This document shows, piece by piece, positions 36,499 to 45,134 of a stretch of DNA of 64,000 bases. Where the stretch lies: positions 124,001-188,000 of the forward strand of contig NZ_JAAOLY010000008.1 in the NCBI RefSeq assembly GCF_011601275.1, in the 5' to 3' direction. The translations under genes and the position numbers were made by a program. Within the stretch, counting starts at the first letter, position 1. Each line of letters begins with the position of its first letter. The notes under the pieces are model-generated. The model had not been told where the DNA came from. It was given only the letters and a program-made list of their open reading frames with translations, and did no database searches. Source of the DNA: Janthinobacterium lividum. Its GTDB lineage: Bacteria > Pseudomonadota > Gammaproteobacteria > Burkholderiales > Burkholderiaceae_D.

Positions 36499-37505
36499 GG
36501 CAGTTTGATCTCCGGATTGCGCTTGAACGGCCATTTGCGGTTGATTTCATTGACCAGCTGCTCGACCTTGCGCAGATTGCTTTCCACGTCGGCGCGCAGC
36601 GGGCCCAGGTCGGCCGTTGCCGCCTTGGCGTTGGCGCCCACGGCTTGTGCCTCGACCAACACGGCGTCGACTTTTTTCAGGCTGTTGCGCGTGTCGGCCA
36701 GCAGGGCGTTCAGCTGCACGATGGTCGCCTGCGCATCCGTCATCACGCCTTTTTCGCCAAAGACGCGCGTGTCGGCATTGGCCACCAGGCCGTCCGTGCG
36801 GCGCGCCAGCTGGTCCGCCGTGATCAGCAGGGCGTTGGCCCGTTCGATCAGCAGGCGCGACTGCTTGTCGTCGCCCGTCAGCAAGCCCATGGCGCCGCCC
36901 GGACCGCTGAGCTTGCCGGTGACAGCCTGCACGTTGCGCATGGTGCCGTCGAGCGCGGAATCGGTGCCCGTCAGGTTGCCCAGGTTGTTCAGCAAGTCCT
37001 TGGCGGCGGCCAGCAGGCGGGGGATTTCCGCCGCCATGTCGCCCACCAGCAGGTCGCGCGTGGCGTCGTCGGGCAGCGGCGGGTCCGTCAGGATGCCGCT
37101 GTAGGCGCGCAGCTTGGCGCCGCCCACGATGCCCCGTTCCAGGGTGAAGATGGAGCTGGTGCGCAGCCAGTGCGCGTCTTTGCGCGGCACGTCGACGATG
37201 ACGCGCGCCCGCCCGTCCGGCGCCAGCTCGATGCGCTGTACGCGGCCGATGGGAAAGCCGGAAAAGGTCAGGTCGGCGCCCACGCCCACGCCGTCCGAAT
37301 CGTCGGCCGTCAGCACCAGGGTTTGCGTGGCTTCGAAGGCGCCGCGCGCATACATCAGGTAGACGACGGAGCCGACCACCAGCACGAACATGAAGACGAG
37401 CAGGATGGCCGCCTTCAGTTCGGCGTGGCGTACGGGCGGCGGGGCGGGCAGCACAGCGTCGGGCGCCGTGACGTCGGTCTGGTCGGGATTTTGAGGTTGG
37501 CTCAT
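36495..37505 (-). CDS. MCE-family protein, MlaD-like
   Basis: A 336-aa protein. One N-terminal membrane segment (AAILLVFMFVLVVGSVVYLMY) and a single MCE domain at residues ~60-150 (GADLTFSGFPIGRVQRIELAPDG). A long helical periplasmic region follows (~160-330), with tandem T/D-rich heptads. Such proteins form hexameric rings that carry phospholipid between membranes with MlaE and MlaF. It follows mlaE and overlaps the lipoprotein gene by four bases. Confidence 0.88.
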   Translation of the reverse strand: MSQPQNPDQTDVTAPDAVLPAPPPVRHAELKAAILLVFMFVLVVGSVVYLMYARGAFEATQTLVLTADDSDGVGVGADLTFSGFPIGRVQRIELAPDGRARVIVDVPRKDAHWLRTSSIFTLERGIVGGAKLRAYSGILTDPPLPDDATRDLLVGDMAAEIPRLLAAAKDLLNNLGNLTGTDSALDGTMRNVQAVTGKLSGPGGAMGLLTGDDKQSRLLIERANALLITADQLARRTDGLVANADTRVFGEKGVMTDAQATIVQLNALLADTRNSLKKVDAVLVEAQAVGANAKAATADLGPLRADVESNLRKVEQLVNEINRKWPFKRNPEIKLP

Positions 37506-37557
37506 GGCTTCTGGCTCTGGTATGGATGGTTCAAGGTTGGCTGGGCGGTGGCGGGCA

Positions 37558-38376
37558 TCAGTAGTAATTGCCCATCAGCGAAGCCACTTCGACCAGCAGG
37601 ATGACGGAAAACAGGCGCAGCATTTCGGACAGCCCGTGCGCGGCCCACAGCCGGTTGCGCCGGCCGTGCGGCTCTTCCGGATAGTACGAGGAGGCCAGCG
37701 GGATCAGGGCCACGGCAAAGCTGAAGAAGATGACTTTGAGCATCAGGATCAGCGCCACGGCCGGATTGAATATCTGCCCCACTACGCGCGTGTAGCCTTG
37801 CAGCGCCCACGGCGTAAAACCATAGATGGTGATGTAGGCGAGGACCAGCGACGTGACGCAGCTGACGATGGCCAGCATCCACACGGCGAAGATGCCCGAC
37901 ATGACGCGCGGAAAGTATTCGCGGCGCAGCAGGTCGACGCCCTGGCGCTGCATCCTGTCGAGCATGCCGGACGAGCGCATTTGCGCGAACGCAATGCCGT
38001 CGGGCAAGGTCAGGCGCAGCGCGACGAACAGGGCGGCCGTCAGCGGTATCAATTCCAGCACCAGCACGCGCACCACCATTTCCAGCGCATAGCGCGACAG
38101 GCCGTAGCTTTGCGCGGTGACGACGACGATGCGTATCAGCACCAGGCTGACGAGCGCGCAGGCCACGCTGAACCACACGAGATTGGGCGCCGTGTTCGTC
38201 ACGAGGCGGTGCGCGAGGATGGGGCGGTTGTCGCGGTTATAGCTCGACGGCGACAGGGCCAGCGAAAACACGAGGATGGCGAAATGCAGCATGCGCCACC
38301 AGCTGACCAGCCAGGCCATGGTGGCCCGGTGCAGGCGGCGCAGGCTGATGATGAGGGAGACGGATAGGGTCATCAT
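37558..38376 (-). CDS. MlaE-type ABC permease
   Basis: A 272-aa MlaE/DUF140 permease with about five to six membrane segments. It contains GFTPWALQGYTRVVGQIFNPAVALILMLKV and the MlaE hallmark ELIPLTAALFVALRL in the centre. It is the first gene of a minus-strand operon: mlaE, mlaD-like, lipoprotein. The MlaF ATPase usually beside it is missing; upstream is only the divergent LysR region. The transport direction and lipid are unknown. Confidence 0.83.
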   Translation of the reverse strand: MMTLSVSLIISLRRLHRATMAWLVSWWRMLHFAILVFSLALSPSSYNRDNRPILAHRLVTNTAPNLVWFSVACALVSLVLIRIVVVTAQSYGLSRYALEMVVRVLVLELIPLTAALFVALRLTLPDGIAFAQMRSSGMLDRMQRQGVDLLRREYFPRVMSGIFAVWMLAIVSCVTSLVLAYITIYGFTPWALQGYTRVVGQIFNPAVALILMLKVIFFSFAVALIPLASSYYPEEPHGRRNRLWAAHGLSEMLRLFSVILLVEVASLMGNYY

Positions 38377-38437
38377 GGCATCTTAACATTGGATGCGTTC
38401 GATACAAGCGATTGTGCAGCCGTGCACGGCAGGCCCT

Positions 38438-39313
38438 TTATTGACCTGCCACGCTGGCGACGCTGTGGATAATCGCGTCAGCCGCCGCCCGCACCCGGGC
38501 AGAGCGGTTCAGGTCGGCATGCATGACCAGCCACACGTCATACGCTTCCGACCGCTCGGGCCAGATGCGCACGAGCTGCGGGTCGATGTCGCCCAGGTGG
38601 GTGGCCAGTTCGGTCACGCCCAGCCCTGCGCGCGTGGCTTCCTGCAGCATCGCCGCCGAATTCACTTCCATGGCGACCCTGGCGTTGGCGACGGATTCGC
38701 CGGCGATTTTCTCGCCATGGCGCGGCGTCACGGAATGGTGGTAGATGACGATGTCGTGCCCTGCCAGCGCCGTGCCGCGCACGGGCTCGCCCCGTTCCGC
38801 CAGGTAGCTTTTCGAGGCGTACAGGCCCAAGCTGCGCTTGACGAGGTGGCGCGAGATCAGGTCCGGGTCGGTGGGGCGCACGCCGCGCACGGCCAGGTCC
38901 GCTTCGCGCCGCGTCAGGCTGGCCAGCGCGGGCGCCACATTGAGCACGATGCGGATGTCCGGGTGGGCCGCGTGCAGCTGCTGCATGGCGCGGATAACGA
39001 AATGGCTGGCCATGGTGTCCGTGGTGGCCACGCGCACCAGGCCGCTTAAACGGTTGTCGACGCCCTGCATCTCGCGCTGCAGCTTGTCGGCCGCGCGCTC
39101 CATCGCTTCGGCCGCCGTGAGCGCCAGCTCGCCGGCCGGCGTGGGCACGTAGCCCGACGGTGTGCGCAGGAACAGGGTGGCGCCCAGCGAGCTTTCCAGC
39201 GCGGCCAGGCGGCGCCCGCACGTGGCCTGGTCGATGCGCAGCAGGGCCGCCGCGCCGCGCAAGGTGCCGGCCCGGCCGATGGCGAGAAAAATGCGCGCGT
39301 TATCCCAATCCAT
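38438..39313 (-). CDS. LysR-family transcriptional regulator
   Basis: A 291-aa regulator: winged helix DNARIFLAIGRAGTLRGAAALLRIDQATCGRRLAALESSLGATLF, then a type 2 periplasmic-binding-like domain. The start ATG 39313 is normal. It is divergent from the DHA2 MFS gene with a 119-base spacer holding two TGCA-based palindromes (39336-39351, 39378-39388), so it probably regulates that exporter and itself. Confidence 0.88.
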   Translation of the reverse strand: MDWDNARIFLAIGRAGTLRGAAALLRIDQATCGRRLAALESSLGATLFLRTPSGYVPTPAGELALTAAEAMERAADKLQREMQGVDNRLSGLVRVATTDTMASHFVIRAMQQLHAAHPDIRIVLNVAPALASLTRREADLAVRGVRPTDPDLISRHLVKRSLGLYASKSYLAERGEPVRGTALAGHDIVIYHHSVTPRHGEKIAGESVANARVAMEVNSAAMLQEATRAGLGVTELATHLGDIDPQLVRIWPERSEAYDVWLVMHADLNRSARVRAAADAIIHSVASVAGQ

Positions 39314-39335
39314 TGCGTTGTCCTTTTCTTCTATC

Positions 39336-39351
39336 GATGCATTTTTGCATC
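39336..39351. promoter_or_regulatory. GATGCA-TTTT-TGCATC palindrome
   Basis: A perfect 6-bp inverted repeat with a 4-base gap in the spacer between the LysR and MFS genes. A second dyad, TGCATCATGCA, lies 27 bases further on inside the MFS promoter. The shared TGCA core suggests two sites for one regulator. Confidence 0.5.
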
Positions 39352-39372
39352 AGAGTGCCGATATTATGCTTG

Positions 39373-39401
39373 TTTACTGCATCATGCAACGCTCGCATAA
39401 T
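39373..39401 (+). promoter_or_regulatory. Promoter of the DHA2 exporter with internal dyad
   Basis: TTTACT (39373-39378), a 17-base spacer, CATAAT (39396-39401). The spacer contains the dyad TGCATCATGCA (39378-39388), so a protein bound there would block or bend the promoter. The leader would be ~25 bases with AAGGA before ATG 39433. Confidence 0.55.
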
Positions 39402-39432
39402 GGCTGCCCCGCTGTCTCTGCAAGGAAATATC

Positions 39433-40803
39433 ATGTCTGCCCCCACACCGCGCCGCGCCAACGGCTTGATCCTGCTGACCCTGGCTTTCGGCTTCGTCAT
39501 GGCGATGATCGACGTGACGGCCGTCAACGTGGCCCTGTCCGATATCGCGCTGGACCTGGCCATACCGCTGACGGGTCTGGTCTGGGTGGTCGACGGCTAT
39601 ACCCTGACGTTTGCGGCGCTACTGCTGGCCGGCGGCGCGCTGGCCGACCGCTACGGACCGAAAGCCGTGTACCAGGGCGGCCTGGGCATTTTCCTGCTCG
39701 GCTCGATCCTGTGCGGCGCCGCGCCCGACGGGCATTTTTTGACGGCGGCGCGTTTGCTGCAGGGCGCGGGCGCGGCCCTGTTCATGCCAAGTTCGCTCAG
39801 CCTGCTCACGCACAGCTTTGAAGACGAGCGCGAGCGCACGCGCATGCTGGGCGCCTGGTCTGCCTTGGTGGGCGTGGCTGGCGCCTCCGGCCCCCTGATC
39901 GGCGGCATTCTCGTGCACCAGTTCGGCTGGCGCAGCGTGTTCTGGGTCAACGTGCCGCTGGGCGTATCGGCCATCGTCATGGCGCAGCTGCTGCTGGCTG
40001 CGCCCGCGCGCCAGCCGCGCGATCTGTCTCTGCTCAGCCATGCGCTGGGCGTGGCGGCGCTGGCGGGTCTCAGTTTCGTGCTGATCGAAGGCCCTGTGCT
40101 GGGCTGGCTGTCGCCCGGCGTGCTGGCGGCGGGGGCATTGACGGTGCTGTCGGCCGGCCAATTGCTGCGGCGCGAGCGCAGCGGCAGCCATCCGCTGTTG
40201 CCGCGCGCACTGTTTCACAGCAGCAGCTTTGGCGCGGCCAATGGCGTGGGTTTTTTGATCAATTTCTGCGTCTTCGGCCAGCTGTTCCTATTGAGCCTGT
40301 TCCTGCAGCAGTCGGGCGGCGCCGACGCCTTGCAGTCGGGCTTGCGCCTGCTGCCCATGATGGCGGCCTACACGGTGGGGAACTTCATGGCGGGAAGTAT
40401 CGCGGCCCGCCATGGTACGCGTTTGCCCATGCTGGCCGGCTTGCTGGTGGGGGCCGTGATGGCGCTATTGCTGATGGGCTTGCGTCCGGGCACGCCGTTT
40501 GCGCTGCTGGCGCTGGGCACGGCCGTCATGAACGTGGCCATCGGCATCGCCATTCCCGCGATGACGGCCACCGTGATGCGGGTGGCCGGCAAGCAGCATG
40601 CGAACAGCGCGGCGGCGGCCCTGAATGCGAACCGGCAAATCGGCGCCCTGGTGGGCGTGGCCCTGATCGGCAGCATCCTGCACATGGTGCAGGACTGGTC
40701 GCTGCGCTTGCCGCTGGCCTACGTGACGATTGCCGTCGCGTATGGGCTGGCGGCGGGCCTCGTCTATCGGCACGTCCATCTGCCGAAGGCCGTCGCCGTC
40801 TGA
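39433..40803 (+). CDS. DHA2-family MFS drug/metabolite exporter
   Basis: A 456-aa transporter with about 14 membrane segments (EmrB/QacA group). The N-terminus MSAPTPRRANGLILLTLAFGFVMAM leads to the motif D1 region DVTAVNVALSDIALDL. ALADRYGPKAVYQ is motif A and ASGPLIGGILVHQFGWRSVFWVN motif C. ATG 39433 follows AAGGAAATATC. Controlled in all likelihood by the divergent LysR protein; the substrate cannot be told from sequence. Confidence 0.87.
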   Translation: MSAPTPRRANGLILLTLAFGFVMAMIDVTAVNVALSDIALDLAIPLTGLVWVVDGYTLTFAALLLAGGALADRYGPKAVYQGGLGIFLLGSILCGAAPDGHFLTAARLLQGAGAALFMPSSLSLLTHSFEDERERTRMLGAWSALVGVAGASGPLIGGILVHQFGWRSVFWVNVPLGVSAIVMAQLLLAAPARQPRDLSLLSHALGVAALAGLSFVLIEGPVLGWLSPGVLAAGALTVLSAGQLLRRERSGSHPLLPRALFHSSSFGAANGVGFLINFCVFGQLFLLSLFLQQSGGADALQSGLRLLPMMAAYTVGNFMAGSIAARHGTRLPMLAGLLVGAVMALLLMGLRPGTPFALLALGTAVMNVAIGIAIPAMTATVMRVAGKQHANSAAAALNANRQIGALVGVALIGSILHMVQDWSLRLPLAYVTIAVAYGLAAGLVYRHVHLPKAVAV

Positions 40804-40807
40804 CAGT

Positions 40808-41455
40808 TTATTGCTCGCGCGTGCTGCGCCACTCGACCAGTTCTTCGATGGTCAGAATCGGCATGCCGTGCAGTTCGGCAAAGCGTTCGATATCGTCGCC
40901 GCGCATCATGGTGCCGTCCGGATTCATCAGCTCGCACAGCACGGCGGCCGGGTTCAGGCCCGCCATGCGCGACAAATCGACGGAGCCTTCCGTATGGCCG
41001 CGGCGCTCGAGCACGCCACCGGGCGCGGCGCGCAGGGGGAAGACGTGACCGGGGCGCACCAGGTCGGCGGGCTTGGCGTTCGGCGCGATGGCGGCGCGGA
41101 TGGTGGTGACCCTGTCGGCGGCCGACACGCCCGTCGTGACGCCGTCGCGCGCCTCGATGGAGACGGTGAACGGCGTGCCGTAACGGCTGCCGTTGTCGGA
41201 TGACATGGGCGGCAATTCCAGCGCGCTGACGACGTCCGTCGGCAGGCACAGGCAGACGATGCCGCTGCATTCGCGGATCAGCAAAGCCATGGTTTCGTGC
41301 GTGAGTTTTTCGGCAGACAGGATCAGGTCGGCTTCGTTTTCACGGTCGAAATCGTCGAGCAGGATGACGGGAATGCCGGCGCGCATGGCGGCCAGGGCGG
41401 ATTGGATGCGACCTTCCAGGTCGTTGGAAAGCAGGGTATAGCTGTTGACTAACAT
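40808..41455 (-). CDS. ribB: 3,4-dihydroxy-2-butanone-4-phosphate synthase
   Basis: A 215-aa RibB, which converts ribulose 5-phosphate to the four-carbon unit of riboflavin. Motifs: [15 protein letters not shown], the [20 protein letters not shown] block and [24 protein letters not shown]. It lacks the fused GTP cyclohydrolase II domain of RibBA and matches the E. coli RibB length. ATG 41455 is used; the frame is open further up to 41521, but that part lies inside the riboswitch expression platform. Controlled by the FMN riboswitch at 41554-41695. Confidence 0.95.
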   Translation of the reverse strand: MLVNSYTLLSNDLEGRIQSALAAMRAGIPVILLDDFDRENEADLILSAEKLTHETMALLIRECSGIVCLCLPTDVVSALELPPMSSDNGSRYGTPFTVSIEARDGVTTGVSAADRVTTIRAAIAPNAKPADLVRPGHVFPLRAAPGGVLERRGHTEGSVDLSRMAGLNPAAVLCELMNPDGTMMRGDDIERFAELHGMPILTIEELVEWRSTREQ

Positions 41456-41553
41456 GGTGAAACGCTCCTCGCATAGGCGAAAAACGCTGCAGGGCAAGCG
41501 AATAGACGCAGCCGGCCGCATCGACAGGTCGAGCGGACATCGCGTTTACTGCA

Positions 41554-41695
41554 CATCTTCTTTCATCCGGACTATACCGTCGGCTCTGGAGTCACACCAG
41601 ATCTGCTGACCCTGCCAAACGAAGTTGGACAGGCGCTCGCGGGCTTGACCGTTGCCGGTCTTACCGCCGGTGGGGAATCGCACCCCGCCCCGAAG
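41554..41695 (-). ncRNA. FMN riboswitch (RFN element)
   Basis: On the minus strand the segment starts with GGGGCGGGGTGCGATTCCCC and ACCGGCGGT (41691-41662) and ends with CCGGATGAAAGAAGATG (41570-41554). These are the two universally conserved halves of the RFN element, with a variable arm between. The ribB start is ~100 bases further, room for an expression platform that occludes the ribosome binding site. A perfect 7-bp hairpin (GCCGGTC, 41706-41724) lies just upstream. Confidence 0.95.
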
Positions 41696-41884
41696 ACGTT
41701 GTTGTGCCGGTCCACATGACCGGCGGCAATACTTTAGCACAACTGAAAAAAGCCGGCAGAGCACTGCTGAGTTTGTTATTCGGCAAAGTTGCCTGGGGAA
41801 AGCAGTTTTTCCTAAGCTGTTTTTAATGGCGGAAACAGGATTTCAGTGTAAGGTACGCTTACTGAATCTTACCGTTGAGAATAC

Positions 41885-44719
41885 ATGAAGCTGAGTAAAT
41901 TACGCCTGATCTCGGGCGCCGTCTTGCTGGCGTGCGCCTGCATGGCGCAAGCAGAAATCCGTTTGAGCGATCCCTTGCCGCTGGCACCAGAAGTTACCGT
42001 CGGAAAACTGCCGAACGGCTTGACCTATTACATCAAGAAAAATGCCCGTCCTGCGCAGAAAGTGGAATTGCGCCTGGTGGTGAAAGCCGGTTCCATCCTG
42101 GAAGATGACGACCAGCAAGGCCTGGCCCACTTCACGGAACACATGGCCTTCAATGGCTCCACGCATTTCAAGCGCAATGAACTCATATCGTATCTGCAAT
42201 CGATCGGCGTGAAGTTCGGTGCCGACTTGAACGCCTACACGAGCTTTGATGAAACCGTGTACGTGCTGCCGATTCCGACGAACAAGAAGGAAAACCTGGA
42301 AAAGGGTTTTCTCGTGCTGGAAGACTGGGCGCATGGCTTGAAATTCAACCCGGCCGACATCAACAGCGAGCGCGGCATCGTGCTGGAAGAGGCGCGCCTG
42401 GGCAAGGGCGCCAGCGATCGCATGAACAAGGTGCTGTATCCGAAGCTGCTGAACGGTTCGCGCTATGCGGAACGCATGCCGATCGGCAAGGAGTCTGTGC
42501 TGAAAACCTTCAAGCCGGAAGCCATCAAGCGTTTCTATAAAGACTGGTACCGTCCCGACCTGATGGCCGTGATGGTGGTCGGCGACGTGGAGCCGAAACA
42601 GGCTGAAAAGCTGATCCAGCAACATTTCGGCAAGCTGAAAAACCCCGCGAAACCGCGTCCGCGCCTGTATGCGGAAGTGCCGCAGCGCTCGCAAACGGAA
42701 GCGCTGGTGATCACGGACAAGGAAGCGCCGGACGACACCGTCTTCATCCGCTACCCGATCCGCGCTGCGCAGGAGCCCGTCACCATTGCCGACTATCGCC
42801 GCCAGATGATCGAAAACCTGTACGGGCAAATGCTCAGCGCGCGCATGCAGGAATTGACGCAGCAAGCCAATCCGCCGTTCATCCAGGGCGGCAGCAGCAT
42901 GGGCAAGCTGGTGCGCGGCTATGAATCGTTCAGCGCGTATGCCTTGCTGGGCAAGGGGGGCGTGCAGCCGGCCGTCGACGCGCTGGTGCAGGAAGACGAG
43001 CGGGCGCGCCGCTTCGGTTTCAGCCAGGATGAGCTGGACCGCGCGCGCAAGGACATGCTGCGTAACTACGAGCGCGCATACAGCGAACGCGACAAATCCG
43101 ATTCGGCTGGTTTCGTGGCCGAGTATTCGCGCAACTTCCTGGAGCAGGAAGCCATCCCCGGCATCGCCAATGAATTGCTGTACGCGCAGGAACTCTTGCC
43201 GCAGGTAACGCTGCAGGAAATCAACGAAACGGTGGCCAAGGTGATTCCCGACCAGCAAAAGAAACTGGTCGTCTTCATGGGCGCCGAGCCGAAAGCGGGC
43301 GCCAGCGTCCCGACGCAGCAGCAATTGCTCGACGCCGTGGCGAAGGCCGAGCAGCAGAAGGTCGAGCCGCGCACGGAAAAAGTCCTGGCCAGCAAGCTGA
43401 TGGATGGCCCGCCGGCGGGCGGCAGCATCGTTTCGGAAAAGTTGAACAGCGCCATCGGCGTGACGGAACTGACCCTGGGCAACGGCGTGCGCGTGCTGCT
43501 CAAGCCGACGGACTTCAAGAATGACCAGGTGCTGATGGGCTCGACGCGTTTCGGCGGTCAGTCGCTGTTTGGCGACGCCGACATCTACAACGCCCGCTAT
43601 GCCAGCGCCGTGGTCGGCAGCATGGGCTTGAAAGACCTGGCGCCGCTGGACTTGCAAAAAGTGTTGGCCGGCAAGACGGTCAATGTGGGCGCGTCGCTGG
43701 GCGAGTTGAGCGAAGGCTTTGGCGGCTCGGCCAGCAGCGCCGACGTGGAAGCCATGCTGCAACTGGTGTATTTGTATTTCAACGACGTGCGCAAGGATGC
43801 GGGCCTGTACCAGTCCTTCATCGGCAAGCAGCAGGACTTGGCGAAAAACAGCATGGCGCAGCCGGAAGCCGTGTTTTACGATGCCATCCAGCACGCCATG
43901 TTTGGCGACAATCCGCGCGTCGACGGTGTGCCGCGCGTGGCCGACTTCGACAAGGTGGGCCTGGACCGCTCGCTGGAAATCTTCCGCCAGCGCTTTTCCA
44001 GCGCGCGCGACATGACCTTCATCTTTGCGGGCAGCTTCGAGCTCGACAAGATCAAGCCGCTGATTGCCAGCTATCTGGGGACTTTGCCCGTGGGCGACGT
44101 GCCGCATGCCTACCGCGACGTGGGCATGCGCCCGGTGACCGGGGTCGTCAAGAAGGAGATTTACATGGGCAGCGAGCCCAAGAGCACGATTTCCATCACC
44201 TTCAATGGCGACGTGGCGTATTCGGACGAGCAAAAGCTCACCTTGCAGGCACTGGGCGAGGTGCTGAACCTGAAAGTCATCGAAGTGCTGCGCGAAAAGA
44301 TGAGCATGATCTACGGCGGCGGCTTTGAAACCTCGATGGGCCAGCATCCGTACGGCCATTATTCGGTGGCCTTGAACTTGCCGACGGGACCCGAAAACGT
44401 GGACAAGGTGATCGCCGCCGCCTTTGCCGAAATCAACAAGATGAAAACGGACGGGCCATCCGCGGCCGACCTGGAAAAGGTCAAGCTGAACTGGATCACG
44501 CGCCAGCAAAAGTCGCTGCGGGAAAACCGCTACTGGATGAGTCAGTTGATGGGTTCGGTGACGCAGGGACGCGACCCCGCGCACATCCTGCGCTACGAGC
44601 AGCGCGTGCGCGCCATCACGCCGCAAGCCGTCAAGCTGGCGGCGCAACGCTACCTGGACATGCACAATTATGTGCAGGTGGTGTTGTATCCGGAACGCAA
44701 AAATATTGCCGCCAAGTAA
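41885..44719 (+). CDS. M16-family zinc peptidase, PqqL-like
   Basis: A 944-aa exported pitrilysin-type metallopeptidase. A signal peptide (residues ~1-23, ending AQA) precedes the inverted zinc motif HFTEH at 82-86, with a third ligand region about 75 residues later (NSERGIVLEEARLG). Two halves each repeat the M16 fold; the second lacks the motif, as is normal. The length matches the PqqL/YddC-like group rather than mitochondrial MPP-type short forms. It starts at the ATG after GAGAATAC. Probably periplasmic; substrate unknown. Confidence 0.9.
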   Translation: MKLSKLRLISGAVLLACACMAQAEIRLSDPLPLAPEVTVGKLPNGLTYYIKKNARPAQKVELRLVVKAGSILEDDDQQGLAHFTEHMAFNGSTHFKRNELISYLQSIGVKFGADLNAYTSFDETVYVLPIPTNKKENLEKGFLVLEDWAHGLKFNPADINSERGIVLEEARLGKGASDRMNKVLYPKLLNGSRYAERMPIGKESVLKTFKPEAIKRFYKDWYRPDLMAVMVVGDVEPKQAEKLIQQHFGKLKNPAKPRPRLYAEVPQRSQTEALVITDKEAPDDTVFIRYPIRAAQEPVTIADYRRQMIENLYGQMLSARMQELTQQANPPFIQGGSSMGKLVRGYESFSAYALLGKGGVQPAVDALVQEDERARRFGFSQDELDRARKDMLRNYERAYSERDKSDSAGFVAEYSRNFLEQEAIPGIANELLYAQELLPQVTLQEINETVAKVIPDQQKKLVVFMGAEPKAGASVPTQQQLLDAVAKAEQQKVEPRTEKVLASKLMDGPPAGGSIVSEKLNSAIGVTELTLGNGVRVLLKPTDFKNDQVLMGSTRFGGQSLFGDADIYNARYASAVVGSMGLKDLAPLDLQKVLAGKTVNVGASLGELSEGFGGSASSADVEAMLQLVYLYFNDVRKDAGLYQSFIGKQQDLAKNSMAQPEAVFYDAIQHAMFGDNPRVDGVPRVADFDKVGLDRSLEIFRQRFSSARDMTFIFAGSFELDKIKPLIASYLGTLPVGDVPHAYRDVGMRPVTGVVKKEIYMGSEPKSTISITFNGDVAYSDEQKLTLQALGEVLNLKVIEVLREKMSMIYGGGFETSMGQHPYGHYSVALNLPTGPENVDKVIAAAFAEINKMKTDGPSAADLEKVKLNWITRQQKSLRENRYWMSQLMGSVTQGRDPAHILRYEQRVRAITPQAVKLAAQRYLDMHNYVQVVLYPERKNIAAK

Positions 44720-44814
44720 TCCTCATGTTGGATCTGCATGGGCGGCAGCGTGGCGAAGCTGTTAAACTGCCGCTTATTGATGTGATATCGCAATTTAACA
44801 AGCAAGGAAATACG

Positions 44815-45012
44815 ATGGCTAAGAAAGAAGAGCTCGATCCGGAAACCCTGGAGTTGATCAACTGGTGTATCGAGGTCGAAGGCTTCCTCGTGGCTGGCGG
44901 CGCCACCGTGGCGCAGGCGCAGGACCACATCGAAGAGCAGGTCGAGTGGTTTACCGACCAGTTCTACGACGGCTTGACGCCGGAAGAGGCGGCCAAGGAA
45001 GCCTTGGCCTGA
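44815..45012 (+). CDS. Small acidic protein, 65 aa
   Basis: MAKKEELDPETLELINWCIE begins this 65-residue protein, with a single Cys18, an amphipathic middle (TVAQAQDHIEEQVEWFTDQF) and a C-terminal PEEAAKEALA. A good ribosome binding site (AAGGAAA) precedes ATG 44815. No family recognised. It has its own upstream gap after the M16 gene and ends in a strong terminator, so it is probably expressed separately or as the last gene of that transcript. Confidence 0.65.
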   Translation: MAKKEELDPETLELINWCIEVEGFLVAGGATVAQAQDHIEEQVEWFTDQFYDGLTPEEAAKEALA

Positions 45013-45033
45013 CCTTCTCAACACGACTCACAG

Positions 45034-45077
45034 CGGGCGGTGCCTGCCGGGCACAGCCCGGTAGCGCCGCCCGTTTT
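45034..45077 (+). terminator. Intrinsic terminator after the 65-aa gene
   Basis: CGGGCGG (45034-45040), an inner stem CTGCCGGGC/GCCCGGTAG, and CCGCCCG (45067-45073) followed by TTTT. A long GC-rich hairpin with a short T-run. Confidence 0.75.
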
Positions 45078-45134
45078 GCTTTTCTGAAAAGATTTCCATT
45101 GGGCAATTAATTCTCTATTTACTTCCAGGCATCC

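Noticed and set aside
35242-37104. A 620-codon plus-strand frame over the kinase, lipoprotein and MlaD-like genes
   Set aside because: It crosses three well supported minus-strand genes and has no domain features of its own.
41900-44665. A 921-codon minus-strand frame over the M16 peptidase gene
   Set aside because: Same shadow pattern (His/Gln/Arg/Val rich). The peptidase zinc motif and signal peptide are on the plus strand.
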